The position numbers were made by a program, and so were the translations under genes. The notes beneath the pieces were generated by a model that had not been told where the DNA came from, searched no databases, and saw nothing but the letters and a program-made list of their open reading frames with translations. Below, one piece after another: positions 1 to 8,680 of a DNA stretch of 64,000 nt; the stretch's first letter is position 1; the number at the start of each line of letters is the position of its first letter. The stretch is from JALZVT01 sp039029135 (GTDB lineage: Bacteria; Pseudomonadota; Gammaproteobacteria; Pseudomonadales; Azotimanducaceae): the NCBI GenBank assembly GCA_039029135.1, contig JBCCGT010000019.1, forward strand, positions 42,684 through 106,683. The letters run 5' to 3'.

Positions 1-1386
1 GACGGACTCGCCACCGTACAGCTTGCGCGCGAGGCTGCCCTCCTGCAGCAGACAGGTCTGGGCGCCGAGGCGCATGGTGCCGCCAAAGTCCTCTTCGCCG
101 TTGCGATGCTCCACCTGCCCCTCGCGGTCGACCCACTCTGTGACGAGGCCGATGACCGGATTCGCGGTATCGGGATCGACCTCCGTGGAGTGGGCGTCGT
201 CGATACCGCCGACGTTGCGCGCGAACTCGACCAGCGCCGCGTGCAGGCCATAGCAGATACCCAGATAGGGCACCTTGTTTTCGCGGGCGAATTGCACGGC
301 CTGAATCTTGCCCTCGAAGCCACGCTCGCCAAACCCGCCGGGCACCAGGATCGCGCTGACGTCGCCCAGCAGCTCCGGCCCCTGCTCGGTCAGCGTCTGC
401 GCGTCGATGTAGTCGATGTGCACCTGCGTGCGCGTCTTGATACCCGCGTGCACGATGGCCTCGACCAGCGACTTGTAGGCGTCCAGCAGGTCGAGATACT
501 TGCCCACGATGGCGATGCGCACCTCGCGTTCCGGGTTGAGCTGGGCGTTCGCGACGGCCTCCCACGCGGACAGATCGGCCGGCACGTCGGGCAGGCCCAG
601 CCGCCCGGCGACGATGTGGCCGACGCCTTGAGACTCCAGCTCGCTCGGCACCTGATAGATCGTCTCCGCGTCGATGAGCGGAATAACGCAGCGCTCTTCG
701 ACGTTCGTAAACAGCGCAATCTTGCGCCGCTCGGCCTGGGGAATCGGACACTCGCTGCGGCACACCAGGATGTCGGGCTGCAGGCCGATCGAGCGCAGCT
801 CTTTCACGGAGTGCTGGGTTGGCTTGGTCTTGATCTCGCCCGCCGAGCTGATGAACGGCACCAGCGTCAGGTGTATGAACAGGGACCGCTCGCTGCCCAC
901 CTCCATGCGCAGCTGCCGAATCGCCTCGAGAAAGGGCTGGCTCTCGATGTCGCCCACGGTACCGCCGATCTCCACGATCACGAGATCGTGGTCCTCGCCC
1001 ACGCGCCGGATGCGGCGCTTGATCTCGTCCGTGATGTGCGGAATCACCTGCACGGTGCCGCCCAGATAGTCGCCGCGGCGCTCCTTGCGAATCACCTCGG
1101 CGTAGACAGAGCCTGTGGTGAAGTTGTTGTGCTGGCTCATCGTGATGCCGGCGAAGCGTTCGTAGTTGCCGAGATCCAGGTCGGTCTCAGCGCCGTCGGC
1201 GGTGACGAACACCTCGCCGTGCTGAAACGGACTCATCGTGCCGGGGTCGACGTTGATGTAGGGATCCATCTTGAGGATGTTGATGTCGACGCGGCGCGAC
1301 TTCAGCAGTGCGGCGAGCGAAGAGGTCAGGATACCTTTGCCCAGCGAGGAGACGACGCCTCCGGTAACGAAAACATAACGCGTCAT
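1..1386 (-). CDS. pyrG: CTP synthase, C-terminus cut by window edge
   Basis: Glutamine-hydrolysing CTP synthase converts UTP to CTP, the last step of pyrimidine nucleotide synthesis. The protein begins MTRYVFVTGGVVSSLGKGIL, the ATP-binding loop of the synthetase domain. The class I glutaminase domain follows; its nucleophile lies in the motif GICYG (Cys codon at complement 253-255). 462 codons are present of a usual 540-550, so about 80 residues, including the His-Glu of the glutaminase triad, lie outside the window. An in-frame ATG at 1407 would add seven residues; neither start has a clear ribosome site. It lies downstream of tilS, as in Pseudomonas. Confidence 0.97.
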   Translation of the reverse strand, partial: MTRYVFVTGGVVSSLGKGILTSSLAALLKSRRVDINILKMDPYINVDPGTMSPFQHGEVFVTADGAETDLDLGNYERFAGITMSQHNNFTTGSVYAEVIRKERRGDYLGGTVQVIPHITDEIKRRIRRVGEDHDLVIVEIGGTVGDIESQPFLEAIRQLRMEVGSERSLFIHLTLVPFISSAGEIKTKPTQHSVKELRSIGLQPDILVCRSECPIPQAERRKIALFTNVEERCVIPLIDAETIYQVPSELESQGVGHIVAGRLGLPDVPADLSAWEAVANAQLNPEREVRIAIVGKYLDLLDAYKSLVEAIVHAGIKTRTQVHIDYIDAQTLTEQGPELLGDVSAILVPGGFGERGFEGKIQAVQFARENKVPYLGICYGLHAALVEFARNVGGIDDAHSTEVDPDTANPVIGLVTEWVDREGQVEHRNGEEDFGGTMRLGAQTCLLQEGSLARKLYGGESV

Positions 1387-1575
1387 GGGCTTCTTATCGG
1401 AATCCATCAAGTCTGCAGTAAACACGTGCCACCGACCGCCTCGACGCACGCCGAGCGCGCGCCAGAATCTGAAGCGACAAATTCCTTGGCGTTAAAGCAG
1501 CGAATTAAGGGCAGAGGTCGCCGAACCCGGCAACTCCAAGATGGGAGGGCACGTTAGCAAATCGGTCCGCCAAGC

Positions 1576-2880
1576 TCAACGCGAGGGCTGCCAGCGGCAC
1601 TGCGGCCGAGCGCCGTCGCGCGCCGCGATCCCGGCGACCTCGACGATGCCCCGCGTGTCGATCAAGAGCGGCCAGGACGCGCGCCGATAGCGCGCCACCC
1701 CAGCAGCGCGCAGCAGTTCGACGACCCGCACGCGGCGGTCGCCGTGAACGAGCCGGTCGCTAGGCCGCGGATAACGCAGCGTGCCGCCGCGCGCCCCGAG
1801 CAGCAGCCGGCCGTGGGGCAAGTCGACGCTCGCGCCCGCCGCGACGGTCGACCGGCGCGGCGGCGCCGGCGGGCGCCAGAGCAGGAGCGCGGTGGCCCCA
1901 CCCGCCTCGACACAAGCCTCGACCCAAGCCTCAAGGGGTGGACCGGTGGTCGCAGTCTGCAGCTCGATCGGTCCGCGCGCGCCACGTTGGAGCTGCCCAA
2001 GCGTCTCTCGGGCGCGGGCCAGGGTCCAGCCGTGACAACCGAGGTTGGCGAGAATCGCGATGAACGCGCCTGGCCCGACGGCGTCGAGCGACAGCCGTAC
2101 GAGCGCGCCGCACGCTGCGTTGTCCGGGACTACGGCGAGCTGCAGCGCGCGCTGCAGGCGCGAAACCAAACCGCCGAGCCGCGCCAGGGCCGCCGGCCAG
2201 TCCGCGCCCGCGGGCGCCTGCGCCGTCAGCGCGGGTAGCAGCCGGTGCCTGACCCGGTTGCGCAGAAAGCGAGGCTCGTCGTTGGCCGGATCGCTGATAG
2301 CCGCAGCGGCGGGATCCTCGCGGGCACCGAGCAGTGTCTCGCGGGCCACGCCCAGCAGCGGACGCAATACACGGCCCGCGCCGAGTGGGCGCGAGTGCGG
2401 GATGGGCAACGGATGACGTCCCTGCAGCAGCCGCAGCGCCACCGTCTCGATCTGATCGTCCAGGTGGTGCGCCGTCAGCAGCAGCTCACCGTCGCGCAGC
2501 AGCTCGCGCCAGATCCGGTAGCGCCCGCTGCGGGCCCAGGCCTCGATACCAGCAGTCGGCGGGTCGGCCAGCCGCGCCACCCGACAGGCCACGCCCAGCG
2601 CCTCGCAGCGCCGCACGCAGCGGGCCGCCCACGCCCGCGAGTCGGGGTGCAGGCCGTGGTCGACATGAGTGGCGGCGAGGTTGGTAAGGCGCCGTGCCAG
2701 TAGGTCCAGCAGCGCGTCGGAATCGTGCCCGCCGCTGTAGGCCAGCCAGACCCGCGGCGCGGCCCGCAGCGCGGGCAGTACCGCATCGAGCGCCGCGGGC
2801 AGCGCGACCGGTTCAGGCTTCGTAGCGGTACCCTGCCCGGTCGGGTCCAAATTCGCGCCGCAGACAGTGCAACAGCTCAT
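1576..2880 (-). CDS. tilS: tRNA(Ile)-lysidine synthase
   Basis: TilS modifies C34 of the CAU-anticodon isoleucine tRNA to lysidine, so that it reads AUA. The ATP pyrophosphatase P-loop is seen as YSGGHDSDALL near residue 48, followed by HVDHGLHPDS, typical of the family. The C-terminal substrate domain includes LLIDTRGIVEVAGI. The ATG start lies 68 bases inside dnaE, and the first 30 or so residues (MSCCTVCGANLD...) do not look like family sequence. A TTG at codon 11 or a non-standard start nearer residue 27 is possible. The direct overlap with dnaE leaves no room for accA, which sits here in Pseudomonas. Confidence 0.93.
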   Translation of the reverse strand: MSCCTVCGANLDPTGQGTATKPEPVALPAALDAVLPALRAAPRVWLAYSGGHDSDALLDLLARRLTNLAATHVDHGLHPDSRAWAARCVRRCEALGVACRVARLADPPTAGIEAWARSGRYRIWRELLRDGELLLTAHHLDDQIETVALRLLQGRHPLPIPHSRPLGAGRVLRPLLGVARETLLGAREDPAAAAISDPANDEPRFLRNRVRHRLLPALTAQAPAGADWPAALARLGGLVSRLQRALQLAVVPDNAACGALVRLSLDAVGPGAFIAILANLGCHGWTLARARETLGQLQRGARGPIELQTATTGPPLEAWVEACVEAGGATALLLWRPPAPPRRSTVAAGASVDLPHGRLLLGARGGTLRYPRPSDRLVHGDRRVRVVELLRAAGVARYRRASWPLLIDTRGIVEVAGIAARDGARPQCRWQPSR

Positions 2881-5800
2881 CGGAAGGCCGCATGCGCCAC
2901 TCGCGCGACAGCGTCAGTTCGCCGCACGCGGATGCCGAGCGGTAACGCAGCCGCACGTCGATCGCGCTCGAGCCGTCGCCGCGGTGGGCCTCGAGCACGC
3001 CCCGGAGGCGGTCCGCCAGCGCGCTCGTCTGGCCGTTTTCGGCCTCGACGCCGAGCCGCACCTCCAGACAGCGCGCGAAGCGCGCACGCGCTTCTTCGAT
3101 GGTGAACACCTCGCGCACCCGCACCTTCAGCTCGCCGCTGTACTCGTCACCCTGGACGTCGCCCTGCACGACGATGAGCGCATCCTTGAAGACCTTGTGC
3201 TTGTTCTGCTCGTAGACGTCGCTAAACAGCGACAGCTCGAGGCGCGCCGAGCGATCATCTAGAACGGCAAACCCCATCGTGTCGCCGCGCCTGGAGCGCA
3301 TCGTCCGCAGCCCGACCACCATCCCGACCACGAGCTGCGCTCCACGGCCCACGGTGAGGTCGGCGATGGGCCGCGGGCAGAAACGCCGCACCTCATCGAG
3401 ATAGTCGTCGATCGGGTGGCCGGTCAGATACAGACCCAGGGTGTCGCGCTCGCCCTCCAGCCGCTCGCGCTTCGCGAGCGGCTCGATGTCCATGCGACTG
3501 GAATCGGCCTCGATCTCGCCGAACAGATCCACGATGCCGGCCTCGCGATCGCGGGCCTGCTGCTCGGCCCCTTGCATGGCGTCTTTCAGTTCCAGCAGCA
3601 GACGCGCGCGGATGGCGTCCACTTCTTCGGGCGCGTCGTCGCCCGCGAAGCAGTCCATGGCGCCGGAGCGAATGAGCGCCTCCAGCACGCGCTTGTTGGC
3701 CTTCTTCGCGTCGACACGACAGCAGAAGTCCTGCAGATCGACGAAAGCACCACTCGCACGCTCCGCGACGATCGCGTCGACCGGCCCCTGGCCCACGCCC
3801 TTTATGGCACCCAGACCGTAGACGATGCGATCGTCGACCACAGAAAACCGATAGGCGCTGTCGTTCACCGAGGGCGGCACAAAGCTCAGGCCCATGCGCC
3901 GCACCTCGTCGATCAGGGTGACGACCTTGTCCGTGTGCTGCATGTCGGCCGACAGGTTGGCGGCCATGAATTCGGCGGGATGGTTCGCCTTCAGATAGGC
4001 CGTCTGGTACGACACCAGCGCGTAGGTCGCCGAGTGGGACTTGTTGAACGCGTAGCCGGCAAACTTCTCCATCAGATCGAAGATCTGCTCGGCCAGGCTC
4101 TGCTCGATGTCGTCGCGCTGGCTGGTGCCCTCAAGAAACTGCTGGCGAACCCGGGCCATCTCCTCGGGCTTCTTCTTACCCATGGCGCGCCGCAGCAGGT
4201 CAGCCTGGCCGAGCGAGAAGCCGGCCAGCACCTGCGCGATCTGCATCACCTGTTCCTGATACAGCACGACGCCGTAGGTTTCGCTCAGCACCTCGTCGAG
4301 CGAGTCGTGGGGAAAGGCCACCGGCTCGCGCCTGTGCTTGCGATTGATGTAATCCTGATCGGCGCCGGTCTGCATCGGGCCCGGTCGATAGATCGCCACC
4401 AGCGCGATGATGTCGTTCATCGAGTCGGGCAGCAGCTTACGAATCAGGTCCTTCATGCCGCGGGATTCGAGCTGAAACACCGCCGTCGTCTCGGCGTTCT
4501 TCAGCAGCTCGAAAGCGGCCGCGTCGTCGAGCGGCAGATCCTCGATCCGCAGCGGCGGCTCGTCGGCGCCCCGCCCTGCGTTCACCGCGGCGACCGCCCA
4601 GTCGATGATGGTCAGCGTCTTGAGGCCGAGAAAGTCGAACTTCACCAGGCCCGCGCTCTCGACGTCGTCCTTGTCGAACTGGCTCACCAGCCCCGCGCTC
4701 GATTCATCGACGTACAGCGGCGTGAAGTCGGTCAGCTTCGTCGGCGCAATCACCACGCCGCCCGCGTGGCGACCGACGTTGCGAACCACGCCCTCGAGCT
4801 TATAGGCCATGTCCATGATCTCGCCGACCTCGTCGCTCGACTTCACGAAGTCGACCAGTTCCTCCGACTGGTCCATCGCCTTCTCGAGCGTCATGCCGAC
4901 TTCAAACGGGATCAGCTTCGACAGCTTGTCGGCCAGGCCGTAGGGCTTGCCCTGGACGCGCGCCACGTCGCGCACCACGGCCTTCGCCGCCATGGTGCCG
5001 AAGGTGGCGATCTGGCTCACCGCGTCCTTGCCGTACAGCTCGCTGACGTGCGCGATGACGCGATCGCGCCCCTCCATGCAGAAGTCGATGTCGAAGTCGG
5101 GCATGGAGACCCGCTCGGGATTGAGGAAGCGCTCGAACAAGAGCTTGCCGGCGATCGGATCGAGATCGGTGATCTTAAGCGCCCAGGCGACCAGCGAGCC
5201 GGCACCCGAGCCGCGGCCGGGACCGACCGGAATCTCCTGATCCTTGGCCCACTGGATGAACTCCATGACGATCAGGAAATAGCCAGCGAAGCCCATCTGA
5301 TTGATGACGTTGAGTTCGAAGCGCATGCGCTCGAGATACTCGGCCTCGAGTTCGGCGCACCACTCGTCCGCCCGCTGACGCCGCACCACGACGAGCCGCT
5401 CCTCCAATCCGCGCTCGACCTCGAGCTGCAGGAAGGACTCCAGCGTCATGCCGTCCGGGACCGGATAGTTGGGCAGCTGGTAGTTCCCCAGCTCGATGGT
5501 CAGGTTGCAGCGGCGCGCGATCTCGACGCTGTTAGTCAGCGCGCTCGGCAGGTCCGCAAACAGCTCGACCATCTCGGCCGGCGACTTCAGATACTGTTCT
5601 TCGGTATAGCCGCGCTCGCGCCGCGGATCGTTGAGCGCCCGCCCCTGCTGGATGCACACCCGGGTCTCGTGCGCTTCGAAGTCGTCGCGGGCGGGGAAAC
5701 ACACCGGATTCGTCGCCACAACCGGCGTGCCCGTCCGAGCGGCCAGCTCGACCGCGCCGTCGATGTACGCCTCCTCACCGGGCTTACCCAGGCGCTGCAG

Positions 5801-6301
5801 CTCGATGAAGAACCGATCGTCGAACGCCTTCCGCCAGGCATCGAGTCGGCATTGGGCGAGCGCGATGTCGTCTCCCGCCAGGGCAAGGCCGATATCGCCG
5901 CGCTGCGCCCCGGACAGGCAGATCAGACCGTCTGCGGCCGCCATGATGGCTTCGACGCTGATATGGCCCCGATCCTCGACGCCGACATAGAGTTCGCTGA
6001 CGAGCCGCTTCAGCGTCAGATAGCCCGCGTCGGTCGCGGCCAGCAGCGTTACCTCGGCAACGTCGTCGCCGCACCGAAACGCGAAGTCGACACCGGCAAT
6101 GGGCTTCACCCCGCTGCCGCGCGCCGCGCCGTAGAACTTGATGAGGCCGAACAGGTTGCCGCGGTCGGTCAGGGCCAGCGCGGGCATGCCGGCGCCGCTG
6201 GCACGCGCGGCGAGCGCCTTGGGCTTCATCAGGCCATCGGCGAGCGAATACTCCGAATGCACTCGCAGATGAACAAACGCTGGCGCCGCTGCCGCGGTCA
6301 T
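2813..6301 (-). CDS. dnaE: DNA polymerase III alpha subunit
   Basis: This is the replicative polymerase catalytic subunit, 1162 residues, the normal DnaE1 length. An N-terminal PHP domain begins HLRVHSEYSLADG. The polymerase core has GPGRGSGAGSLVAWAL near residue 360, the paired catalytic aspartates in PDFDIDF near 400 and the third in VKFDFLGLKTL near 553. YRPGPM and QEQVMQIA are also typical, and a C-terminal OB fold follows. The ATG overlaps the rnhB stop by four bases (ATGA), suggesting translational coupling. Its 3' end overlaps tilS. Confidence 0.98.
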   Translation of the reverse strand: MTAAAAPAFVHLRVHSEYSLADGLMKPKALAARASGAGMPALALTDRGNLFGLIKFYGAARGSGVKPIAGVDFAFRCGDDVAEVTLLAATDAGYLTLKRLVSELYVGVEDRGHISVEAIMAAADGLICLSGAQRGDIGLALAGDDIALAQCRLDAWRKAFDDRFFIELQRLGKPGEEAYIDGAVELAARTGTPVVATNPVCFPARDDFEAHETRVCIQQGRALNDPRRERGYTEEQYLKSPAEMVELFADLPSALTNSVEIARRCNLTIELGNYQLPNYPVPDGMTLESFLQLEVERGLEERLVVVRRQRADEWCAELEAEYLERMRFELNVINQMGFAGYFLIVMEFIQWAKDQEIPVGPGRGSGAGSLVAWALKITDLDPIAGKLLFERFLNPERVSMPDFDIDFCMEGRDRVIAHVSELYGKDAVSQIATFGTMAAKAVVRDVARVQGKPYGLADKLSKLIPFEVGMTLEKAMDQSEELVDFVKSSDEVGEIMDMAYKLEGVVRNVGRHAGGVVIAPTKLTDFTPLYVDESSAGLVSQFDKDDVESAGLVKFDFLGLKTLTIIDWAVAAVNAGRGADEPPLRIEDLPLDDAAAFELLKNAETTAVFQLESRGMKDLIRKLLPDSMNDIIALVAIYRPGPMQTGADQDYINRKHRREPVAFPHDSLDEVLSETYGVVLYQEQVMQIAQVLAGFSLGQADLLRRAMGKKKPEEMARVRQQFLEGTSQRDDIEQSLAEQIFDLMEKFAGYAFNKSHSATYALVSYQTAYLKANHPAEFMAANLSADMQHTDKVVTLIDEVRRMGLSFVPPSVNDSAYRFSVVDDRIVYGLGAIKGVGQGPVDAIVAERASGAFVDLQDFCCRVDAKKANKRVLEALIRSGAMDCFAGDDAPEEVDAIRARLLLELKDAMQGAEQQARDREAGIVDLFGEIEADSSRMDIEPLAKRERLEGERDTLGLYLTGHPIDDYLDEVRRFCPRPIADLTVGRGAQLVVGMVVGLRTMRSRRGDTMGFAVLDDRSARLELSLFSDVYEQNKHKVFKDALIVVQGDVQGDEYSGELKVRVREVFTIEEARARFARCLEVRLGVEAENGQTSALADRLRGVLEAHRGDGSSAIDVRLRYRSASACGELTLSREWRMRPSDELLHCLRREFGPDRAGYRYEA

Positions 6302-7002
6302 GGCCTCTCCCGCTGTGGTCGATCGATGAGACGCCCCGTGCGCCGACCGCTAGGCCGCCGCGAGGCGCCCGCAGAGTGTAGTGCATCCGGGGCCCACGTA
6401 AGGTCCGCATTTGCCAATGAATCGCGGACCGGCGCGAAGCTGAGTCGGTGGATCGGGCTGGGACCCAGGGCCAGCAGCGCCTCGCGATGCTCGGCGGTGC
6501 CATAGCCCTTGTGTCGCTCGAGCCCGTAGCCCGGAAAGCGCAGGGCAAGCTCGGCCAGCAGCGCGTCGCGACTGACCTTGGCCAGGATGGAAGCCGCGGC
6601 AATCTGCGCGTTGCGCGCATCGCCCTTGATCAGGGTGTACGACGGGCAAGCAAGCGCCGGCGCCCGATTACCGTCGATGAGCGCGAGCTGCAGCGGCACC
6701 GCGATGCCCGCAACGGCGCGCTGCATCGCGAGCATGGTGGCCTGGAGTATGTTGACGGCGTCGATGGTGGCCACGTCGACGTGGGCCACGCTGCAGGCCA
6801 GAGCACGGCCTCGAATCTCGTGCGCGAGACGCACCCGGCGTTTTTCCGAGAGCGTTTTGGAATCGGCCAGTCCGGCAATGGGCCGCGCGGGATCGAGGAC
6901 CACCGCGGCCGCGGTGACCGGACCCGCGAGCGGACCCCGCCCCACTTCGTCCACGCCGACGACCTGATGCAGCTGCGTGCAGCGGCCGATGCTCGAACTC
7001 AT
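6298..7002 (-). CDS. rnhB: ribonuclease HII
   Basis: RNase HII nicks RNA in RNA-DNA hybrids and removes misincorporated ribonucleotides. The catalytic Asp-Glu pair is in GVDEVGRGPLAGPV near residue 18. Further acidic residues are in ALIDGNRAP and SILAKVSRDALL. The length is 234 residues, slightly above the usual 200-215, with an arginine-rich C-terminal tail. It overlaps lpxB and dnaE by four bases on each side and sits in the conserved lpxB-rnhB-dnaE order. Confidence 0.96.
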   Translation of the reverse strand: MSSSIGRCTQLHQVVGVDEVGRGPLAGPVTAAAVVLDPARPIAGLADSKTLSEKRRVRLAHEIRGRALACSVAHVDVATIDAVNILQATMLAMQRAVAGIAVPLQLALIDGNRAPALACPSYTLIKGDARNAQIAAASILAKVSRDALLAELALRFPGYGLERHKGYGTAEHREALLALGPSPIHRLSFAPVRDSLANADLTWAPDALHSAGASRRPSGRRTGRLIDRPQRERP

Positions 7003-8210
7003 CGCCCGACCAGCCGCATGACGGCCGCCGCCGCGCTGCTCGCCGTGTCGCGCCGCAGCCTTGCGTGCAGGGCCGCGAATCGCGCGCGCAGTCGATCGCG
7101 ATCGGCCGCGACAAGGTCTAGCGCCGCGGCGAGCGCCGCAGGCTCGACCGCATCCTGGATAAACTCGGGTACCAGCGCCTCCCCGGCCAGCAAATTGGGC
7201 AACGCGAAGTGCTCGGCATGCACCAGCCGCCGGGCGATCGCGTGGCTCAGGCGATCGAGCCGATAGGCGACCACCATCGGCACGCCGCTCAGGGTCGCTT
7301 CCAGCGTGCCGGTGCCTGCCTTCACCAGCGCGAGGTCCGCAGCCGCCAGCGCGCGCCTGGCCGGCTCATCCAAAATTCGCACCGACAGCCGCGCCCTGTC
7401 CGCTGCAACGCGCGCGCGCACGAGCGGGGCGATGTCCGGGCGCGGTACTGGTATCAGCACCTGAACGGTTGCCCCGCTGGTGTCGGCGAACCGTCCGGCG
7501 GCCGCCAGGAACGGATCGAGCAGTCGCTGGACCTCGCCGCGACGACTGCCAGGCAGCAGCGCGAGGACGCGCGCGTCGGCCGCGAGCCCAAGCTCGCGAC
7601 GCGCCTCGCGGCGTCGGTCGTCGAGTCGCGACGGCGCCATCGCATCTGCCATGGGGTGCCCCACGTAGGCGACCTCGAGCGGCTCGCCTGCATAGAACGC
7701 CGCCTCGAAGGGAAACAGCGTCAACAGCAGGTCCGCGCTGCGCGCGAGGCGTTTGATGCGCCCGCGGCGCCAGGCGTACACCGAGGGGCTGACGAAGTGC
7801 ACCGTGCGAACGCCGCGACGCTTGAGCCGGCGCTCGAGCAGCAGGTTGAAGACGTTGAAGTCGACGCCGACGAAGGCGTCGACGCCGGCTGCGAGCACCG
7901 CACGCTCGATGCGGCGCAGCGCGGTCAGCAGCGAAGGCAAACGCAGCAGCGGCTCGACGAAGCCATGCATGTCGAAGCGCTCGAAAGGAACGACGGCGTT
8001 CAGGCCAAACCCGGCGAGCGCCGGACCGCCGACGCCGATGAGTTCAGGCGTCTGGCCGGTCGCGTCGGCGAGTCCGCGGACCAGGCTCGCGCCCAGCGCA
8101 TCACCCGAGAGTTCACCCGCGACAATACCCAGTCTTAGGGGGGTGAGCTTGCCGGCCGTCCGCGCAATCGTCAGATGCCCTGCACCATGCAGGTGATCTG
8201 CGCCGAGCAC
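6999..8210 (-). CDS. lpxB: lipid-A-disaccharide synthase
   Basis: LpxB (glycosyltransferase family 19) joins UDP-diacylglucosamine and lipid X to form the lipid A disaccharide at the inner membrane. Family motifs include GIVAGELSGD at the N-terminus, HFVSPSVYAWR, YVGHPMADAM, LALLPGSRRGEV and LPNLLAGEALVPE. The only standard start in frame is the ATG at 8210, placing the first 13 codons inside the 3' end of fabZ, so the N-terminus (MLGADHLHGAGHLT) is unusual. In Pseudomonas lpxA lies between fabZ and lpxB; here the two overlap by 40 bases. Confidence 0.96.
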   Translation of the reverse strand: MLGADHLHGAGHLTIARTAGKLTPLRLGIVAGELSGDALGASLVRGLADATGQTPELIGVGGPALAGFGLNAVVPFERFDMHGFVEPLLRLPSLLTALRRIERAVLAAGVDAFVGVDFNVFNLLLERRLKRRGVRTVHFVSPSVYAWRRGRIKRLARSADLLLTLFPFEAAFYAGEPLEVAYVGHPMADAMAPSRLDDRRREARRELGLAADARVLALLPGSRRGEVQRLLDPFLAAAGRFADTSGATVQVLIPVPRPDIAPLVRARVAADRARLSVRILDEPARRALAAADLALVKAGTGTLEATLSGVPMVVAYRLDRLSHAIARRLVHAEHFALPNLLAGEALVPEFIQDAVEPAALAAALDLVAADRDRLRARFAALHARLRRDTASSAAAAVMRLVGR

Positions 8211-8587
8211 GCCAGTTCATCGTCCACGTGAGCCTCGCACGCAAACTTGAGCAGACCGCGTCGATCGGCGGTGAGCACGGATTCCATATCCAGCCGATCG
8301 CCGGGCACCACCGGGCGACGAAAACGCGCGGAATCCACGTTGGCGAGGTAGTACATCATTCCTAAAGTGGGCTTGGTGTCTTTCGATTTGAAACACAGCA
8401 GGCCGCCCAGCTGCGCCATCGCCTCCACCATCAATACCCCGGGCATGACAGGCTGTCCCGGAAAGTGACCGGGGAAAAACGGTTCGTTGGCAGAGACGTT
8501 CTTGAAGCCGCGAATGCGCTCGTTTGCCTCGAACTGCGTGACGCGATCGACCAACAGGAACGGATACCTGTGCGGCAGGTACTCCAT
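8171..8587 (-). CDS. fabZ: 3-hydroxyacyl-ACP dehydratase FabZ
   Basis: FabZ dehydrates 3-hydroxyacyl-ACP in fatty acid elongation and competes with lipid A synthesis for substrate. Motifs: YLPHRYPFLLVDRV at the N-terminus, the catalytic His in FFPGHFPGQPVMPGV with the Glu in VEAMAQ, and FRRPVVPGD. From the ATG at 8587 the protein has 138 residues. Homology continues upstream as (I)DIQEI, matching the usual MDIxEI N-terminus. The codon at the family start position is ATC (complement 8603-8605), with AGGGGG six bases upstream (8612-8617). The real start may therefore be the ATC at 8605, giving 144 residues. Confidence 0.95.
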   Translation of the reverse strand: MEYLPHRYPFLLVDRVTQFEANERIRGFKNVSANEPFFPGHFPGQPVMPGVLMVEAMAQLGGLLCFKSKDTKPTLGMMYYLANVDSARFRRPVVPGDRLDMESVLTADRRGLLKFACEAHVDDELACSAQITCMVQGI

Positions 8588-8680
8588 GATCTCTTGGATA
8601 TCGATAGCTAGCCCCCTAACTCTGCCTTGTACGCCTCGGCTGTTTCGCCGCCGCTGACGCCGTTGCCTCCGGCGCGGCCG

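Noticed and set aside
1387..1575. Possible RNA gene or terminator between tilS and pyrG
   Set aside because: No stem followed by a T-run and no tRNA-like fold seen.
3416..6505. Open plus-strand frame of over 1000 codons opposite dnaE
   Set aside because: Shadow of codon-position GC bias on the opposite strand; the His/Arg/Leu-rich translation matches no family and dnaE is certain.
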